The notes: generated from the sequence alone by a model not told the origin. Counted from the stretch's first letter, positions 45,908 to 58,182 are shown. The stretch is 64,000 bases of DNA from Entophlyctis helioformis (GCA_025526915.1 JAHLKH010000008.1:212757-276756); one strand, 5' to 3'. A program made the numbers and translations.

Positions 45908-48900
45908 ATGGCGCCAAAGAAGGGCAAGAAGGGCAAGAAGGACGCCAACAAGGGTGCGTGCATTGGCTCGCAGTCGGCTCTTGGCAGTCGCCATGCATGG
46001 CTGCCAACTGCCGCTGCAACTGATACCATCGCTGCTTGCTTGGACAACCAAACCCCCAACAACACCAACGCAACTCGGCCGTGTTCAACGCTCCTGTGCC
46101 CTTGAAACAAACTTGGTGTTGGTCTCGCCCGTCCATCCACTTCCATCTACCAGAGCGTGAGCTGGAAGAGCAGCGTCGAAAGCAGGCCGAAGAAGGTTCG
46201 TCCCAGCATATGACTGGCGTGTGCTACACCTGTCTCGAGCTGACCAGCAACCGTCTTCCAACAACCAGAGCAGCGGCTGGCTGAAGAACGTGCCAAACGC
46301 GAGCGGGAGCTCCAAGAGCAACGCAACCGCGAGTTGCTCGAACAGTACTTTGAAAAGGTTGCTGGGCCCCTTACACTTTTGCGTCCTACACCATCGGCAA
46401 CTTACATGCTATGCCCTTGCAATGGCAGGACCAAGCACGGTTGGAGGATGAGCGGGTGGAAATGCAGCAGATCCTGGACACCAAGTCGGGCGAACTCACC
46501 ATCATGCTTGACAAAATCCAGCGTGCCGCTGAAGTAAGCTCGTGTACACAGCCCTTCTCGTTCCCAGCATCGCTGTTGCTTGCTAACCGTTGCCATTCGC
46601 AGTGGAAAAAGTTTCTCGAGTGCAGCATTTTGCCGCACCCCAACAGCGAATGCGATGTCAACACGTACCTGGGCTTGTGGGCCGAAGAAGCGATCCACGT
46701 GGAGGAAGATCCGTCGCTTGTGCCCCTTTTCAACCAGCTGCCAAACGCAGAGGCTGTAAGTCGATGCGCCTTGAGGTTTGCCCGATCTGGAGATGCACCA
46801 AGCACCAGGTTGACCCGGCACGAGAACCGTAGCTGCTTCTGCAACTGGAGCTGGAGCGTGCCTACGCCAAAGACAATCGCGCCGACAAGGCGTGGAGCAG
46901 ACTGCACGAGCATATCAACAAGCTGCTGGACATTCTGAACGGCAAATGGGACTCTGTCTCCCAACAGATCCTGCAGGTTGGTCTTGCTCTCATTTGCATC
47001 GGGTGGTTGAGCACGAGAGCTGACACGCTGGCATGCCATGTGTGTCCAGCATGTCGACTTTTTCTCACGAGAGCCAAACGAAAACTTCCAGCTGACGGGC
47101 ACGACGGACAACTATTCGTTTGGCATATGGGGCAATCTGACACGCAACCCAAGGTGAGGCTGAACCCATTGCGACAACGACGACGATGATGCGTTTGAGC
47201 ATGCCGAACTTGACAGAATGCAACAGGCACAAAACGATCGAGTTCAACGATCTCAACATGTCGGCCAGTCTTCCCAAGCCGCTGGTGCTGTCAAACGTTG
47301 CGATTCGCATGATCCACATGACGGGCGTCAACTGCGGTGTGCCATACGAGCTGCAGGAGGGCGACGGACATCGCTCGTTTGTGGGCGGCATCTTGCATCT
47401 GGACTTGTCTGAAATGCCGGATCCGCCCAAACACGTCGACGCATGGACCATCCGACAGAGTAAGCCACTCGATGCATCCATGGCGCTAGTGCTGCTGCTG
47501 CATCGACGGTAAGCGCCATTGACAAGCACTGACCGACTCGCCCACCCTGCATATCATTCCAAAACAGTCCTTTCTCCATCAGGCAATCTCAAACGCCTCG
47601 AGTACCCGTTCAAGAAAACAGCGACAGAGGTCGCCGAGGAAGAGGGCAATGACGGCGCCAACGATTCGATGATGTGGTCGACGCTCATTTCGTTCCCGAT
47701 CCCCACCAACGTCACGCTCGACAGCGACTCGGCCAAGGTCATGTTCTGGAACGCCGAGTTCAAGATGTGGGACGACGACGGCATCACCGACGACGACATT
47801 GACTTGGAAGCAGGGCGTGTCAAGTGCCGCACAACGCATTTCGCGCCAACGGCAGTCGTCCAGGTGATTTGGGCATCTCCACTGCACGCGAGCCCCCTGC
47901 TTCGCCGGTTCCTTGCGCCGACTCACAACTGGTGCTGCCGTTGCTGGTGTAGAACACGTACTCGGAGTTGCCGTATCGCGACTGGATGCTTGAGTCGCCC
48001 GAGATCAATCGCGCTGTTCTGCACATCTACGGCAAGAAGAACGAGCTGCATATCGATATCCGCGAAGGCGAGTGCCAGGTCATTTCAGGCAGCCCTGAAG
48101 TTGTTGTGCCCAAGCCCCTGCGCAACAAGTGGTTTCCGCCATCGCTTCTTCTCAAGGTACGAGACGCTTGTGTCTGTGTATGCACTCACCCGCTGCTAGT
48201 ACTGGACCAGAGATGAACCATTGCTTTCTATGCTGGTGTAGCGGCTGTCGCAGTTTGGCATCAACTTCCGCGGCCCACAGTCCATGAAGGGCGTCGAAAT
48301 GGAAGAATGGGTGCTCAAGGCAAGTGCAGAAGCAGCCCATTCTTGCCCGTGTTGCGCGTTGTAGATGTGATCTGGCAGGATAGTGGATAGCATGGCTGAC
48401 GAATGCCATGTCTGGTGGAGCAGAATCCTGCCGTGGAAGAGGCGTGCTTGCAGGGTATCAGTCTTTGCACCACGGCCATGTCCTTTAGACGCAGTCCGTC
48501 CAACCGGCTGCTTGCAGCTCAAAGTGCGCGTTCCAGTTCCGCGAGATTGGGCAAGCCGTCGATCCGGCGTTGATCCCGAAGTGCGTTTGCCAAGCATCAG
48601 GACCTGCTGCCATGCAAGTACTCTAACCATGACAACTCTAATGCATGCATGCAGGGCGGATGGCGATCGCTGCTGTTTGATGTCAACTACAAGGTGCGCG
48701 AGCAGACTCACCATGTGGGCTTCATTCCCCAGACAACAATGTGACCGACGACACCAAGTTCAAGGTTGACAACGACGGCTCAGCGGTAAGTTGTGCCGAG
48801 CAAGCAAGGCAGGCATGGCCACGTGCTGACGGACGGCGATGGGCTTTTGTGCATGGCGTGCAGATCCACGCAAGCTGCTTCCATCTGCTGCGGCCCCTTC

Positions 48901-49004
48901 TCAAGAACGCGGACAATGCTGGCAAGATCGAGCGGTGTTCGGCGCTGTTCTCCAAGACGGTGGCGCAGGTGCTCGCAGCGACCCGTGTGCTCTGCTTCTC
49001 GTGA
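45908..49004 (+). CDS. DNAI7: Dynein axonemal intermediate chain 7 (CASC1/CFAP94-like)
   Basis: Ciliary protein tied to inner-arm dynein. Eleven exons are clear: 45908-45953, 46154-46195, 46269-46357, 46429-46533, 46603-46755, 46833-46976, 47050-47153, 47227-47459, 47583-47863, 47953-48156, 48242-48319. A start MAPKKGKKGKKD leads into a Glu/Arg/Gln-rich helix (RELEEQRRKQAEE, AEERAKRERELQEQRNRELL). Then come family segments WKKFLECSILPHPNSECDVN, TYLGLWAEEAIHVEE, LHEHINKLLDILNGKWDSVS, DNYSFGIWGNLTRNPR and KTIEFNDLNM, and the beta-rich part WSTLISFPIPTNV, FWNAEFKMWDDDGI and RLSQFGINFRGPQS. The intron after 48319 has a GC donor. The 3' part (48.4-49.0 kb) ends LAATRVLCFS but needs a base added in a C run near 48731 to join frames, and its exon borders are uncertain. 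Confidence 0.85.
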
Positions 49005-49746
49005 ATGTGCCGTGTATGCCGTGTACGCCGTGCATGCCGACCCGTGCATGCAAGCCGAATGAATGCAAACCAACACGCTTCCACCGCGTGATCTGCAGCC
49101 AACCACAGCCACCGCGAGCAGCCTGCAGTTGCTGTCGAACCGCGCAAGTCTGGCGTGCATCTGAACCGCTCGAGGCAGGCGCAGGCAGCAGACGCACAAC
49201 GACGCAGCTGCGCAACCGCACGTATCCACCCACACACAGTCCCGCAACAGTGGCAGCTCCGCTCGCCGACAACGCCGAGGGCACGGCCTTGCCCTCGCCT
49301 CAACGCTCTTCATCAACGGCTGGCAGCACTCTCGCGGGACAGCCGTCTGTTGCTGCCGCGCCAGACGAACGGGCAGGCGTCCCCTCTGTCCAGGTCGAGA
49401 CCGCCACACCCGTGTCTGCAGTGCCAGACCTGCCGGACCTGCCCGACCTTGGCCCCCTCGCCGCACAAGAGGCCTCGATAACGGCACCAACGGCGCCAGA
49501 CCCAGCAGCACTCAACGGCCGCCGCTTAGGCAGCTGCGCGTCGAGCCAAACGCACTGCACCAGCCAGCCCAGCCAACCACATCCGCAAACAGCGACTCGG
49601 ATCTGAACCAGCACCGCCCAAGCATCCGCCTGCCCAACCTCAAGTCTGCCTCTGCCCACCCCGATCCACTGCCCAGACGCAGCACCGTCGCAGCCTTTAC
49701 GTTCTCATCTGCACACCCATCGACGGGGCCGAACGCATCGCTTCCG

Positions 49747-52700
49747 TTGTCGGCAGCACAACCAACCAACGCATCGCCTCTGGCCGCGTTCGTGCAGCAG
49801 ACATCGCGACTGGTCCGCAAACCGGCACAGTCCAACAAGTTCTCCTCGTCAACGTGGTTTGCAGCGATCAAGGAGCTCGCTGGGCCACATCCTCTGCCGT
49901 TTCCCGAATCCAGCGTGTGGGGACTGCTGCTCCACAGCAACGTTCCATCGGTGCTGACGCTGTACGTGCACGACCTGGTGGCTGCCAGTACTGCTAGCTG
50001 ACACTGCTCGCTTGTTTTTGCTGGATGCCCACTCTCCTACTCAGACAAGACGCATTCGATCTTGACGTGGCCCTTGACGACATTGGCGGCAACATGCGTA
50101 CGTGCCGATGGGACTATGCAGATCGCATTGTATTGGTGCACTACGTATTGCATGGCTGACAGAGAGTTGCTTGGCGTGGCCAGTCATCAACAACCACCTG
50201 ACAGCCAATTTCAGCACGCTGGTGCTGTTTCTGCTGACGCACCTGCGACGCATGCGCAATCTCGCGTATGAGGGCGAGTGGCCGCAGGAGGCGCACAACG
50301 CGCTCTTTGGCGTGCGAGTCTTTACAAAGTACTTTGTCGAAAACCTGTCGCGCAAGCAGATCCATACAGTGTTTGAAGGTATTCCTTTGCCCAACTGTGC
50401 CGTATGCAAGCGAGTTATGAGGCAAGACGACTGCTGACATGCTGAACGGATGCAGAACATCGCCATGGATCGCCCACCAAGGAGGACGAGCCGCAGCTGC
50501 ACTCGCCTGCATCGCCCGTGTCGCCTGTCCTGGGCAGTTCATCTGGCCCTGTGCCGACACGCCGACAGTCGGTCATTGAGGGCAACTGGGCCATGGCTAT
50601 TGACAACTATGTCATTACAGGTGAGCGCGATGCACTGTCCAATGATTCTTGGGCTAGTGTTCTGATTCCCGGTGATGATGAGACAGACAAGCGCATGCGG
50701 AGCCTCGCGCTTTTGGAGGAACTGCTGCATGTGGTTATCTACGCCAGCACCAAGTGAGATCTTGTGCTTCTTTCTGTGCATGGCAACGCACATGCCTGAC
50801 ACTCATCTGGACGCGACAGGACTGTGTCCAACTACGAGTTCTATGTCGAAACGCTCAACTTGCTCTTGGTTCTCTTGTCTGGACAGATGACGCATGGAGT
50901 GGCAAGCACCTCTGAAACGACCACTTTTTGCTTCTGTTGCTGGACAACCTCAGGTAAGAAAGGCCACGAGCACGAGCAGCGCACGATACATATAGCGTGC
51001 ATCTAACACGGCGCATACAGCCACTTTGCCAAAGGCACACTGGCACGGCTGATCCGCAACTATATCCAGCAACCAGCCAACCAACGGTCGGAGCAGGTGA
51101 CGCCCTTTCGACCGCAACGCTATGCATCTCATCTTCTGCCCAAGTCACTGAGCATGAAAACGTGGCTGTGCAGGAGTCTTTTACAGCGCGTATTCGATGC
51201 TGTTTGCGCCAAAAGAGGACACGTCCAAGGCATCGCCTCTTGCGACAAGAGCATCATGCTCATGCTCGTCATCACGGGCCAAGGAGCACACATGTATGCC
51301 AATCTGTTCCGAGACGCGCTGGCCATGATTGTCGATTCCGGATGTACGTCCCTCTTCATCCGCTGGCTCCTGGTTTCGTGGGTAGCCGTGCTAACCGCTT
51401 CAACCGCTGTGGTTGCATCCAGCCGCACCTCCAGTCGAGACTGGCATCTTGGGTGATCTGGCCATGGACTCTAATCCTCTGCAGCTGTCGTTCAGAGACG
51501 TGTACCAAGCCATTGTCAAGTGAGTGGCTCGCGCCAGATGCTCTACGTGTGCTGCCTATTCTAATGTGCTTGTGGCCGACCGGCAGACGCCTTGACAAGG
51601 ACGAAACGTGTCTGTTTCTGTATCTGCTGCTGCTCAAGAACCGCGAGTTCAAAATCTATGTGCTTTCGAGAACAGATCCCGAGAGTCTGGTGAGCTGGCC
51701 TGCAGACATTGCACGGTCGTCTGCTTGCTGGTATAGATCTGCAGAGACTCATTCGCAATGCGTGTGATGCATTGATGATGGCACAGATGGTGCCATTGCT
51801 ACGGATCGTGTACGAGGCTGTTGAGCGCAAGACCAGCTACTCGCTGCTGTACATACTGTTGACGATCCTGCTCATCTTGTCACAGGACGACGTCTACAAC
51901 GAAAACAGCCAGAAAGTCGTGAGTGGATGAACCGTGGATGGCGGCACACTCCTGCTGACGTTTTAAGCGCCGACTGACGCGATCACGCTGCGTCAGGCCA
52001 TTTCACCGCCTGCGTGGTTCACTGAACGCATCATTCGGTCCGTAACGCTCGGCGGTCTTGCCGTGCTCGTCCTTGTTCGTGCCGTGCAAGCCAACATGTC
52101 GCGACACAAGGACGTGTACTTTCACACCACGTCGCTCGCCATTCTGGCCAACATGTCGTCTACTATCGTTGGTATGCCAGGCGTGGTGGCACAGCGACTC
52201 ATCAAGTGAGCTCTGAACATGTGCTGCCATGGCAAGCCGGTTGGTCGGACGGCGACTGACTCTTTGCTGCGGATTGGCTTGAACCGGACTTTGGCTTGGA
52301 TCGTGACAGCCTTTACGAGTCTGTTGCCAAAAAGTACCAACGGCTCGCCAAGCGCATGGCGGATGCAGGCGAGGAAGAGTCTCCAACGCTGGCGTCGGAT
52401 GCAGCCACTGACACACACTCGCATCATGGCGATCACGAGCACCACGACACGGGCGATCTTGACGCCGAGATGTCCATCTGCAGCGACGTTTTGGCGCTGC
52501 TGCTCGAGATCATCAACTCGGTGCTCACACACACACTCAAGAGCAACCCGCAGCTGCTGTACACACTGCTGCACCGACGCGACATGTTCACACAGTTCCG
52601 GATGCACGGGCGGTTTGGCGAGCTTGTCGAGAACATTGACACGGTGAGGAGCCGTGTGGCGTCGGTCATTGAGGCGATGGGTATTGCGTGGTGTGGCTGA

Positions 52701-53237
52701 CGACTGGACTGACTGGATGGACTGGACGGACTGGACAGGTGATTGGGCATTTCCACGCGCGACTGGTCGAGGCTGATCTCAAGACACCGTCCAGCGACGA
52801 CATTCTGCGGCTGATTGACACGACTGCCAAGCGATGGACGCCTGCGCGGCTCAAGGTGTTTGCAGATGTCAAGTTCCAGTACGAGGAAGAGACAGAGTAC
52901 CAGAGGTTCTTTGTGCCGTATGTGTGGAGCCTGAGTGAGTAGCGGACATGGCACTCTGTGCTTGCATTGGTTGATGGATTGATGGATGGATGGCCGTTTG
53001 GTTGAGTACTCGCACTGATATGCGAATGGGCGAGCCAGTCTACCAACACAGTCTCATCTTTTGGAGTCCGAATCGCGCACAGCTGCTATGCGAGATTGTA
53101 CGTTACTCGACTGCTTGGAACGCTGGCTGGATGGCAGGATGGCTGGCCATGCATGGCTTCCAACTGACGCTATCGTTACATTGGGTGGAGAGCAGGATCC
53201 CGACTTTCCCGTTGCAGATTTTACTGTGCCACTTTGA
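49747..53237 (+). CDS. DYM: Dymeclin (Golgi-associated protein), 5' end uncertain
   Basis: Dymeclin is a peripheral Golgi protein with many hydrophobic helices, myristoylated in animals. Supported segments in order: WFAAIKELAGPHPLPFPESS (49.85 kb); NHLTANFSTLVLFLLTHLRR and QEAHNALFGVRVFTKYFVEN (50.2-50.4); RSLALLEELLHVVIYASTK (50.7); SHFAKGTLARLIRNYIQQPA (51.0); DKSIMLMLVITGQGAHMYAN (51.25); DETCLFLYLLLLKNREFKIY (51.6); RTSYSLLYILLTILLILSQD-type (51.85); ANMSRHKDVYFHTTSLAILA (52.1); LLEIINSVLTHTLKSNPQLL (52.5) and the hallmark near-C-terminal RFFVPYVWSL (52.9). The tail likely ends DPDFPVADFTVPL at 53237. Exons are many and short. Frame changes near 50.9 kb and 53.15 kb are not explained by good introns. 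No ATG-Gly start was found; an open frame extends upstream to about 49.45 kb. Confidence 0.8.
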
Positions 53238-53305
53238 ACATGCGAATGAACCGCGTCGGTCCACAACACCGTGCGAGGGGTTTTTACAGCCGCCTGTTTG
53301 TGTTG

Positions 53306-54236
53306 CTACAGGCAAAGCTGGCCAAGCGAGCGGTAGTATCCATCGGGCTCCTTGCGGCCGCCCATGATGCAAAAGTCGATCTCGCTGAACAGCGACTCGC
53401 CAAACGAGTAGCCAGCAAAGTCGCTGTAGACACGCGGCGGGATCTCGGTGGGTCCAGCGCCTCTTGATGTTTTCTGTCACGGCATGGTCGTCAGCGTGCA
53501 TACGATTGTCGAGACTGGCGGTGCAGATGCGGTGTGCATACCATGAGCGTGCAGTGTGGCGTCCACGGCGTGACGTTGGCCTTGCATGTGAACCCGGACG
53601 CAGCGAAATGTGCTCTGGCAGCCGCTGTGCATGGGCAGTGTCAGCGATCCAGCCGTCTCGGACAGCTCATAGGCACAACACCACGTACCAACGAGATCGG
53701 TCAGCTTGGCAACCGCCTCGTTGCATCCGGCCGGATATAGACAACGTTGCTTCCAAATGTCCCTGTGCCGCCACGGACGCCTGTCAGCCAACGGCAAGCG
53801 TCATGGCCCGTGTGACCCAGCCACGGACGGCCCACCAATGCCATTGAAGCGCAGTGTCTGTGGGGATCCGACCATCGCCTTGAACGTCTGTCGGACGGAC
53901 GGGCACCAAGTCTCAGTCGACCGTCGGCCGCATGCGTCAGCGTAGGTGGTCTGCTGCTTACTGGCTCAAAGGCCCTGAAGCAGTCGATGGCTGCCTGCTC
54001 GTTGTCTCTGTTGAGCTGCAGCAGGAGCAGCGTGAGGTGTGCCTGTGCAACGACACCGGAAAGCGGTCAGCGCCGAGTGTGTGCCGGCCATCTGTCTGGT
54101 GGGCAGCACTTACGGTGCCCGGCTCGACAAGCAGGCCAGCGAATGCCGGGTGCTGTGCGCGGATGCTGTGGCCAAAGGCCTCGAGCATCTTGGACGGCAG
54201 CCGCACCGACAGGAAGTGCGTGGGGCGGGCGGCCAT
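53306..54236 (-). CDS. AKAP7-like 2H phosphoesterase-domain protein
   Basis: The AKAP7 N-terminal domain family (2H phosphoesterase fold) includes enzymes that cleave 2',5'-oligoadenylate-like or cyclic phosphate bonds. Exon 1 is 54114-54236 (MAARPTHFLSVRLPS, then AGLLVEPGT). Exon 2 is 53962-54042 and carries the first catalytic motif HLTLLLLQLNRDNEQ. Later pieces are LRFNGIGTFGSNVVYIRP (joined across a GTGGGC donor), a segment with TPHCTLM (second H-x-T motif), and a last exon ending at 53306 with FGESLFSEIDFCIMGGRKEP and DGYYRSL. Both H-x-T/S motifs of the fold are present, so catalysis is plausible. There is no kinase-anchoring helix like that in mammalian AKAP7. Convergent with dymeclin; the stop codons are about 70 bp apart. 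Confidence 0.75.
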
Positions 54237-54370
54237 GGGAAAGCAGGCGCAGCGTTGGCGAGAGTCGGTCAAAGCTTCGCAGCGTCGCAGCAGCAGCATA
54301 CGTTCATGGTGGTGTTCATTGGTGATGGGGGTTGTGATGTGACAAGAACGAAACGCACAGGGGTGTCCGT

Positions 54371-55106
54371 TTAGTTGGGGGCGTCCTTGAAGGTCATGGC
54401 GTGCTCCTCACCCATGGCCGAGACAACAGTGACGAGAATGTCCTTGCCCTCGGCAACGGCGGCGAGAATGCCCTTGCCAATGTCGTTGTCGGGCACCTTG
54501 ACGTCGTCCTTGGTCGAGCCGTCCTCCTGCATGAGCGAGAGGAAGCCGTCGTCGATCATGAGCAGGGGGTACTCAGTCTTGCGGACGTTGGGCACGTCCA
54601 TGTTGTGGGTCGAGGGCGACAGGTCCTCGAGCTTCTTGTTGGTGAAGATGTCGACGGCGACAAGGTGGACCTTGGCGTGACCGTGCTTGCCGGTCTTGGA
54701 GGTCGACATGTCGACGATCTTGCAGGGACGGCCCTTGATGACAACGTGGCCGTTCTTGCGGAGAGCAGAGCACTGGCGACGTCATAGCGGGCACATCCAG
54801 GGCGGTCGTCCAGCGGGTCATCCATCCAGACAAGGCGCAGCAGTGTGCAGGGGGCAAGAGTGGAGCGACCGGGCGAGACGGCGATTGGGGGGCGGGAGGA
54901 GCAGCAGCAGCAGCAGCAGCGAGAGCGGGCGGCAGCGGCAGACGTTGCAGGAGCGGCGAGAGCACATTGGTCAGCAGGGCAGTCTCAGGGACAGGCGGCT
55001 GGCCGCGGCACAGAAAGGCCGGCGGGAGGCTGCGTACCTGCATGGGGTAGGTAAGCGAGGCGCCGGCGTTGGCGGACTCGAACGTCTCGTGCTCCTCGTC
55101 GGCCAT
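54371..55106 (-). CDS. TIF51A: Translation initiation factor eIF5A
   Basis: Promotes peptide-bond formation and translocation, especially at polyproline, and depends on the hypusine modification. Exons 55038-55106 and 54371-54772 give 156 residues, the normal length. Exon 1 reads [23 protein letters not shown]. Exon 2 carries [20 protein letters not shown] and the hypusine loop [14 protein letters not shown], in which the Lys between Gly and His is the modified residue. The OB-fold C-domain follows ([49 protein letters not shown]). The 265-nt intron holds several GCAGCAG units. Highly biased codons fit strong expression. Confidence 0.98.
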
Positions 55107-55847
55107 ATTGTCTGCATCGGCGCCGAGCAGGGCGGGCCGGGCGGGCAGATGTGGTGGTTGTGGAGGGTCGTCAGGCCATGTCGGTCCAGCAGACAAGCAG
55201 CAGTTGCAGAAGCAGAAGCAGAAGCAGTCGCAGAACAGAGCAGCAGCAGTTAGTCGCCGGCAATGTTCACTGGCGCTGGAGAGGCGGCGCGGTGGGGGGT
55301 TTGGGCAGCAGGAGCAGGCGGTCGCACGGCGGGCCGTGTGTGCAGGCAGGCTGGCGGGCGGGCTTGGGCTGGCGGGCCTGCAGGCTGGTCGGCGGCGAGT
55401 GAGGGGCTGGCTGGCTGGTTGTGCGGCACACGGCGGCCCATTTTTTTTCTTCCAGCGCCTGCTGCTGCAGCCAGTCCAAGCTGCACGCTCGCTCGCCAGC
55501 CAGCAGCCAGCCCACAAGCCAGCCAGCACCGCAACGCTGCCCGCTGCCTCGCCCGTCCATGTCCTGCAGCAGCAGCAGAGCACCGGCGGGGGACAGCGCA
55601 GCGGGAACAACCAAGCCGCCTGCCCGCCCGCCCGCCCCGTGCCGCCCGTGCCGCCTCGCTTTCTTGCACCGAACGCTGCGTCTGTCTCACCTGTTTGTTT
55701 TCAAGGTGGTTGGTTTGAGAAAATCGCCCGCTTGCATTTCAACGCCCGCCGAGCGCTCTGATTGGCCGCCGTCTTCGCCTGCAGCGGCTGGCTGGCCCAT
55801 CGGCTGGCAGGTGCCTTCCCCCAAGCACCACCAACAGCACACTGGGC
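55107..55847. promoter_or_regulatory. Divergent intergenic region between eIF5A and the END3-like gene
   Basis: 740 bp with GGCGGGCGGGC and GCCAGCC repeats and a T-run at 55441-55448. Open frames here are low complexity and occur on both strands. The start of the END3-like gene is preceded by CACCACCAACAG leader sequence. No TATA box was recognised. Confidence 0.5.
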
Positions 55848-56898
55848 ATGGCCGACGACTGGTACATCTCGCCCGCAGACAGATTCTCGTACGAGAACCA
55901 GTTCTCAAAGTTCAGCAGAGACGAGGACGACGTCACCCGTACGTGCCCCATGCTCGGGCGGCGTGGCTGCCAACCACCGTGCTGACCACCGTGCTGACCA
56001 CCGTGCTGCTCCGTGCTGCTCCTGGCTGCGCTCGCCGGCGACTTGGTGGCGTATCGAAGCACAGTCCAGCAGCTCGACCCGCTCTTCCAGCAGTCCAGAC
56101 TGCAGACCGACGAGTTTCTGCAGATATGGTGAGCAGCGAGCGCCGTTGTTCGCTCGCCGTGGTGGCTGACTGGCCCATGCCGGCGATGCACAGGCAGCTG
56201 GTGGACATCAAGTACGAGCAGCGCATCAACAAGAGCCAGTTCATCTACTTTATGCATATCCTCAACAGCAGGCGGCGTGGCCGTCCGCTGCCCATCGGCC
56301 TGCCGCTCAGCATCAAGGAAGAGTTTCTGCGAGAGTCCCGCTCCACGTCTCAGGTCTACGTTCGTCCATCAGGTGAGCGCGTGTGTCTGTCTCGCAGATG
56401 GCCGGCTGGCATCGGTTGCTGATCTGCTCGTTGCATGATGGCATGGCATGGACTGGCATCGCATGGGCTGGCTTGGCGTGGCGTGGCATGGCATGGATCG
56501 ATGCACCTGCAGTCAATGTCAGGGATGTCGGCGCAAGTGCACACAAGGATGTCAAGGATCTCGAGGCCGAGCTCGCGCAGCTGGAACTGGATGTCAGTGC
56601 GGCCGAGCGCGAACGCGAGCTGGCCAAGGAGCGCGCCGCAGAACTGGCCAAGGCCAAAGACGAGGTCCAGGGCATTGTCAACTACACAAAACGCCACGAG
56701 GAGGCTCTTGACAAGGAAGTCGTCGCACTGCGCGACAGTGTTCGTGGGTTCGGAGGTTCACTCAGCGCTGGCGCCATGGACGCCACACGTATCCGAGAAC
56801 TCATCTCCAAGCTCAACGCAGATGCTCAGATGCTCAAAGGCATCTCTGACGAGCTCATGCGCGAGCAAGACGCGGCCAATGCCTCGCTCGCCATCTAA
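55848..56898 (+). CDS. END3-like EH-domain protein lacking the first EH domain
   Basis: END3 works with PAN1 and SLA1 in the actin-coupled endocytic coat. Exons 55848-55938, 56065-56128, 56194-56372 and 56513-56898 give 239 residues. The start DDWYISPADRFSYENQFSKF corresponds to the beginning of the second EH domain of fungal END3. The domain continues QQSRLQTDEFLQIWQLVDIK, then INKSQFIYFMHILNSRRRGR and LPIGLPLSIKEEFLRES, which matches the family's INK...FLHILN...P.SLR pattern. A C-terminal coiled coil follows (DLEAELAQLELDVSAAERER). Standard END3 is about 350-400 residues with two EH domains; no first EH domain was found upstream. It may be a true short form, or an upstream exon may have been missed. 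Confidence 0.7.
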
Positions 56899-56989
56899 GC
56901 CATAATCCACAATGTACAAGCCTCGTCCGTCCGTCTCCCTTTGTTTCTTGTTCATTCACAGGCAATTCACAAGCAGTCCTGTCCTCTGG

Positions 56990-58062
56990 TCAGATCTGCT
57001 TCAGCTTTTGCAGGCTCCAGAAACAGTAGCCGCAGTTGATGGCCAGAACGACCACCGACACCAGGATCGAATACACGCAACCGCCAGAGACGGTCGAGGG
57101 AATCAGCAGCGTCTGTCGTTGCATGACGTGTTACCGCGCGTCTCTCACCAAATGACCCCGCCAGATATGCACTCGATGAGCGCCAGCTTACCGCCATGGA
57201 CGCGCCAATGTGCGACACAAACACCCAGACAAACTGGTACCACTGGTTCTTGAACCATCCGTCAAAAGCAACAATGCTCCATGTCGTGTGCAGGAAGATA
57301 AACAGACATGTTGTCACGGCTGGATGGCCCGATCCATCAAGCGTCAGCCTCTCTATCCATCGGCGGTCTGCGTTTCCATGATCCATACGCAGCCAACAGA
57401 CCTCCAATAAAGAACGTGTCAGCTCCTGGACATGAGCTGCAGACAAGCACGCCAGGAGCGCTCGACTGGAACATGGGCGTGATGTAGTGATCAGCCCGCT
57501 CATGAGTCCGAACCCGTATCCAGACGCAAAGGCGTGATGAGAGCGTCTGAACGGCGACTGCGGGTCCTTGGCAATGTAGTTTAGCACTGGATCTGCCCTC
57601 CTGCGATGCACACACACCGGCGATCAGCTCAACTTGGCTCTATGACTGCACACAACCGCAAAGGAACAAGGTGCATCGCTGTACCTGAACACTGCAAAGC
57701 TAGCCATGCGAGCCAGTTCTTGGAAGATGCTTCCGAGGATAACCAAGGCTATGCTGCTGCCGTAGAGCGATGGCGCAAAGTACGTTATGACTGACACGAT
57801 GAGCATGGACACCAGCCAGAGGAAGGAGCTGCCGAGTGTCGGGGTGCCGTTGATGTTGCCGTCGATGTTGGCCGGTTGCCGTTGCCATCCAGAGAGTTGA
57901 GCAACGATGCAGCCATGGGCAGCATGGGCAGGCGCAGTCTGCGACGTACCTCGCCAGGGTTGTAATGAACCGCTGTGGCCGCTCGCCCACATACATGAGC
58001 AGCACCACCAGCGCAGGGCCAAACGCCGTAAGCAGGTTTCCAAAGAAGCTCAGCAGGGTCAT
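56990..58062 (-). CDS. APH1: Gamma-secretase subunit APH-1
   Basis: APH-1 is the seven-TM scaffold of gamma-secretase, with presenilin, nicastrin and PEN-2. Exons: 57950-58062 (FFGNLLTAFGPALVVLLMYV), 57685-57828 (SSFLWLVSMLIVSVITYFAP, then GSIFQELARMASFAVF), 57389-57600 (HHAFASGYGFGLMSGLITTS, then GADTFFIGGLLAA), an exon with FIFLHTTWSIVAFDGW and FVWVFVSHIGASMA, and the last (CVYSILVSVVVLAINCGYCF). The conserved GxxxG-type TM4 motif (GYGFGLMSG) and both conserved His residues (LHTTW in TM5, VSHIG in TM6) are present, so the complex-forming features are intact. Exon 3 needs one extra base near the ACGCCCATG run to hold frame; its length (212 nt) is one short of what the flanking phases demand. 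It shares a 120-bp divergent upstream region with CFAP96. Confidence 0.88.
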
Positions 58063-58182
58063 GCGGTGCGGTGTGGTTGGCGTGGCGTGGCTAAGGGACA
58101 AGATGGAAATGTGCAGATTCGGTCGCCTTCTCCAACAGCAACCCACAAGTCGACAGATCTCCTTGCAGAAAAGCAGCACGGC

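Noticed and set aside
45418..46023. Frame beginning MNRLCSCSHCF, present in both duplication copies
   Set aside because: Copy A has a one-base difference that breaks the frame after SLFKAWC, so the reading frame is not conserved. Most likely 3' flank of the coiled-coil gene.
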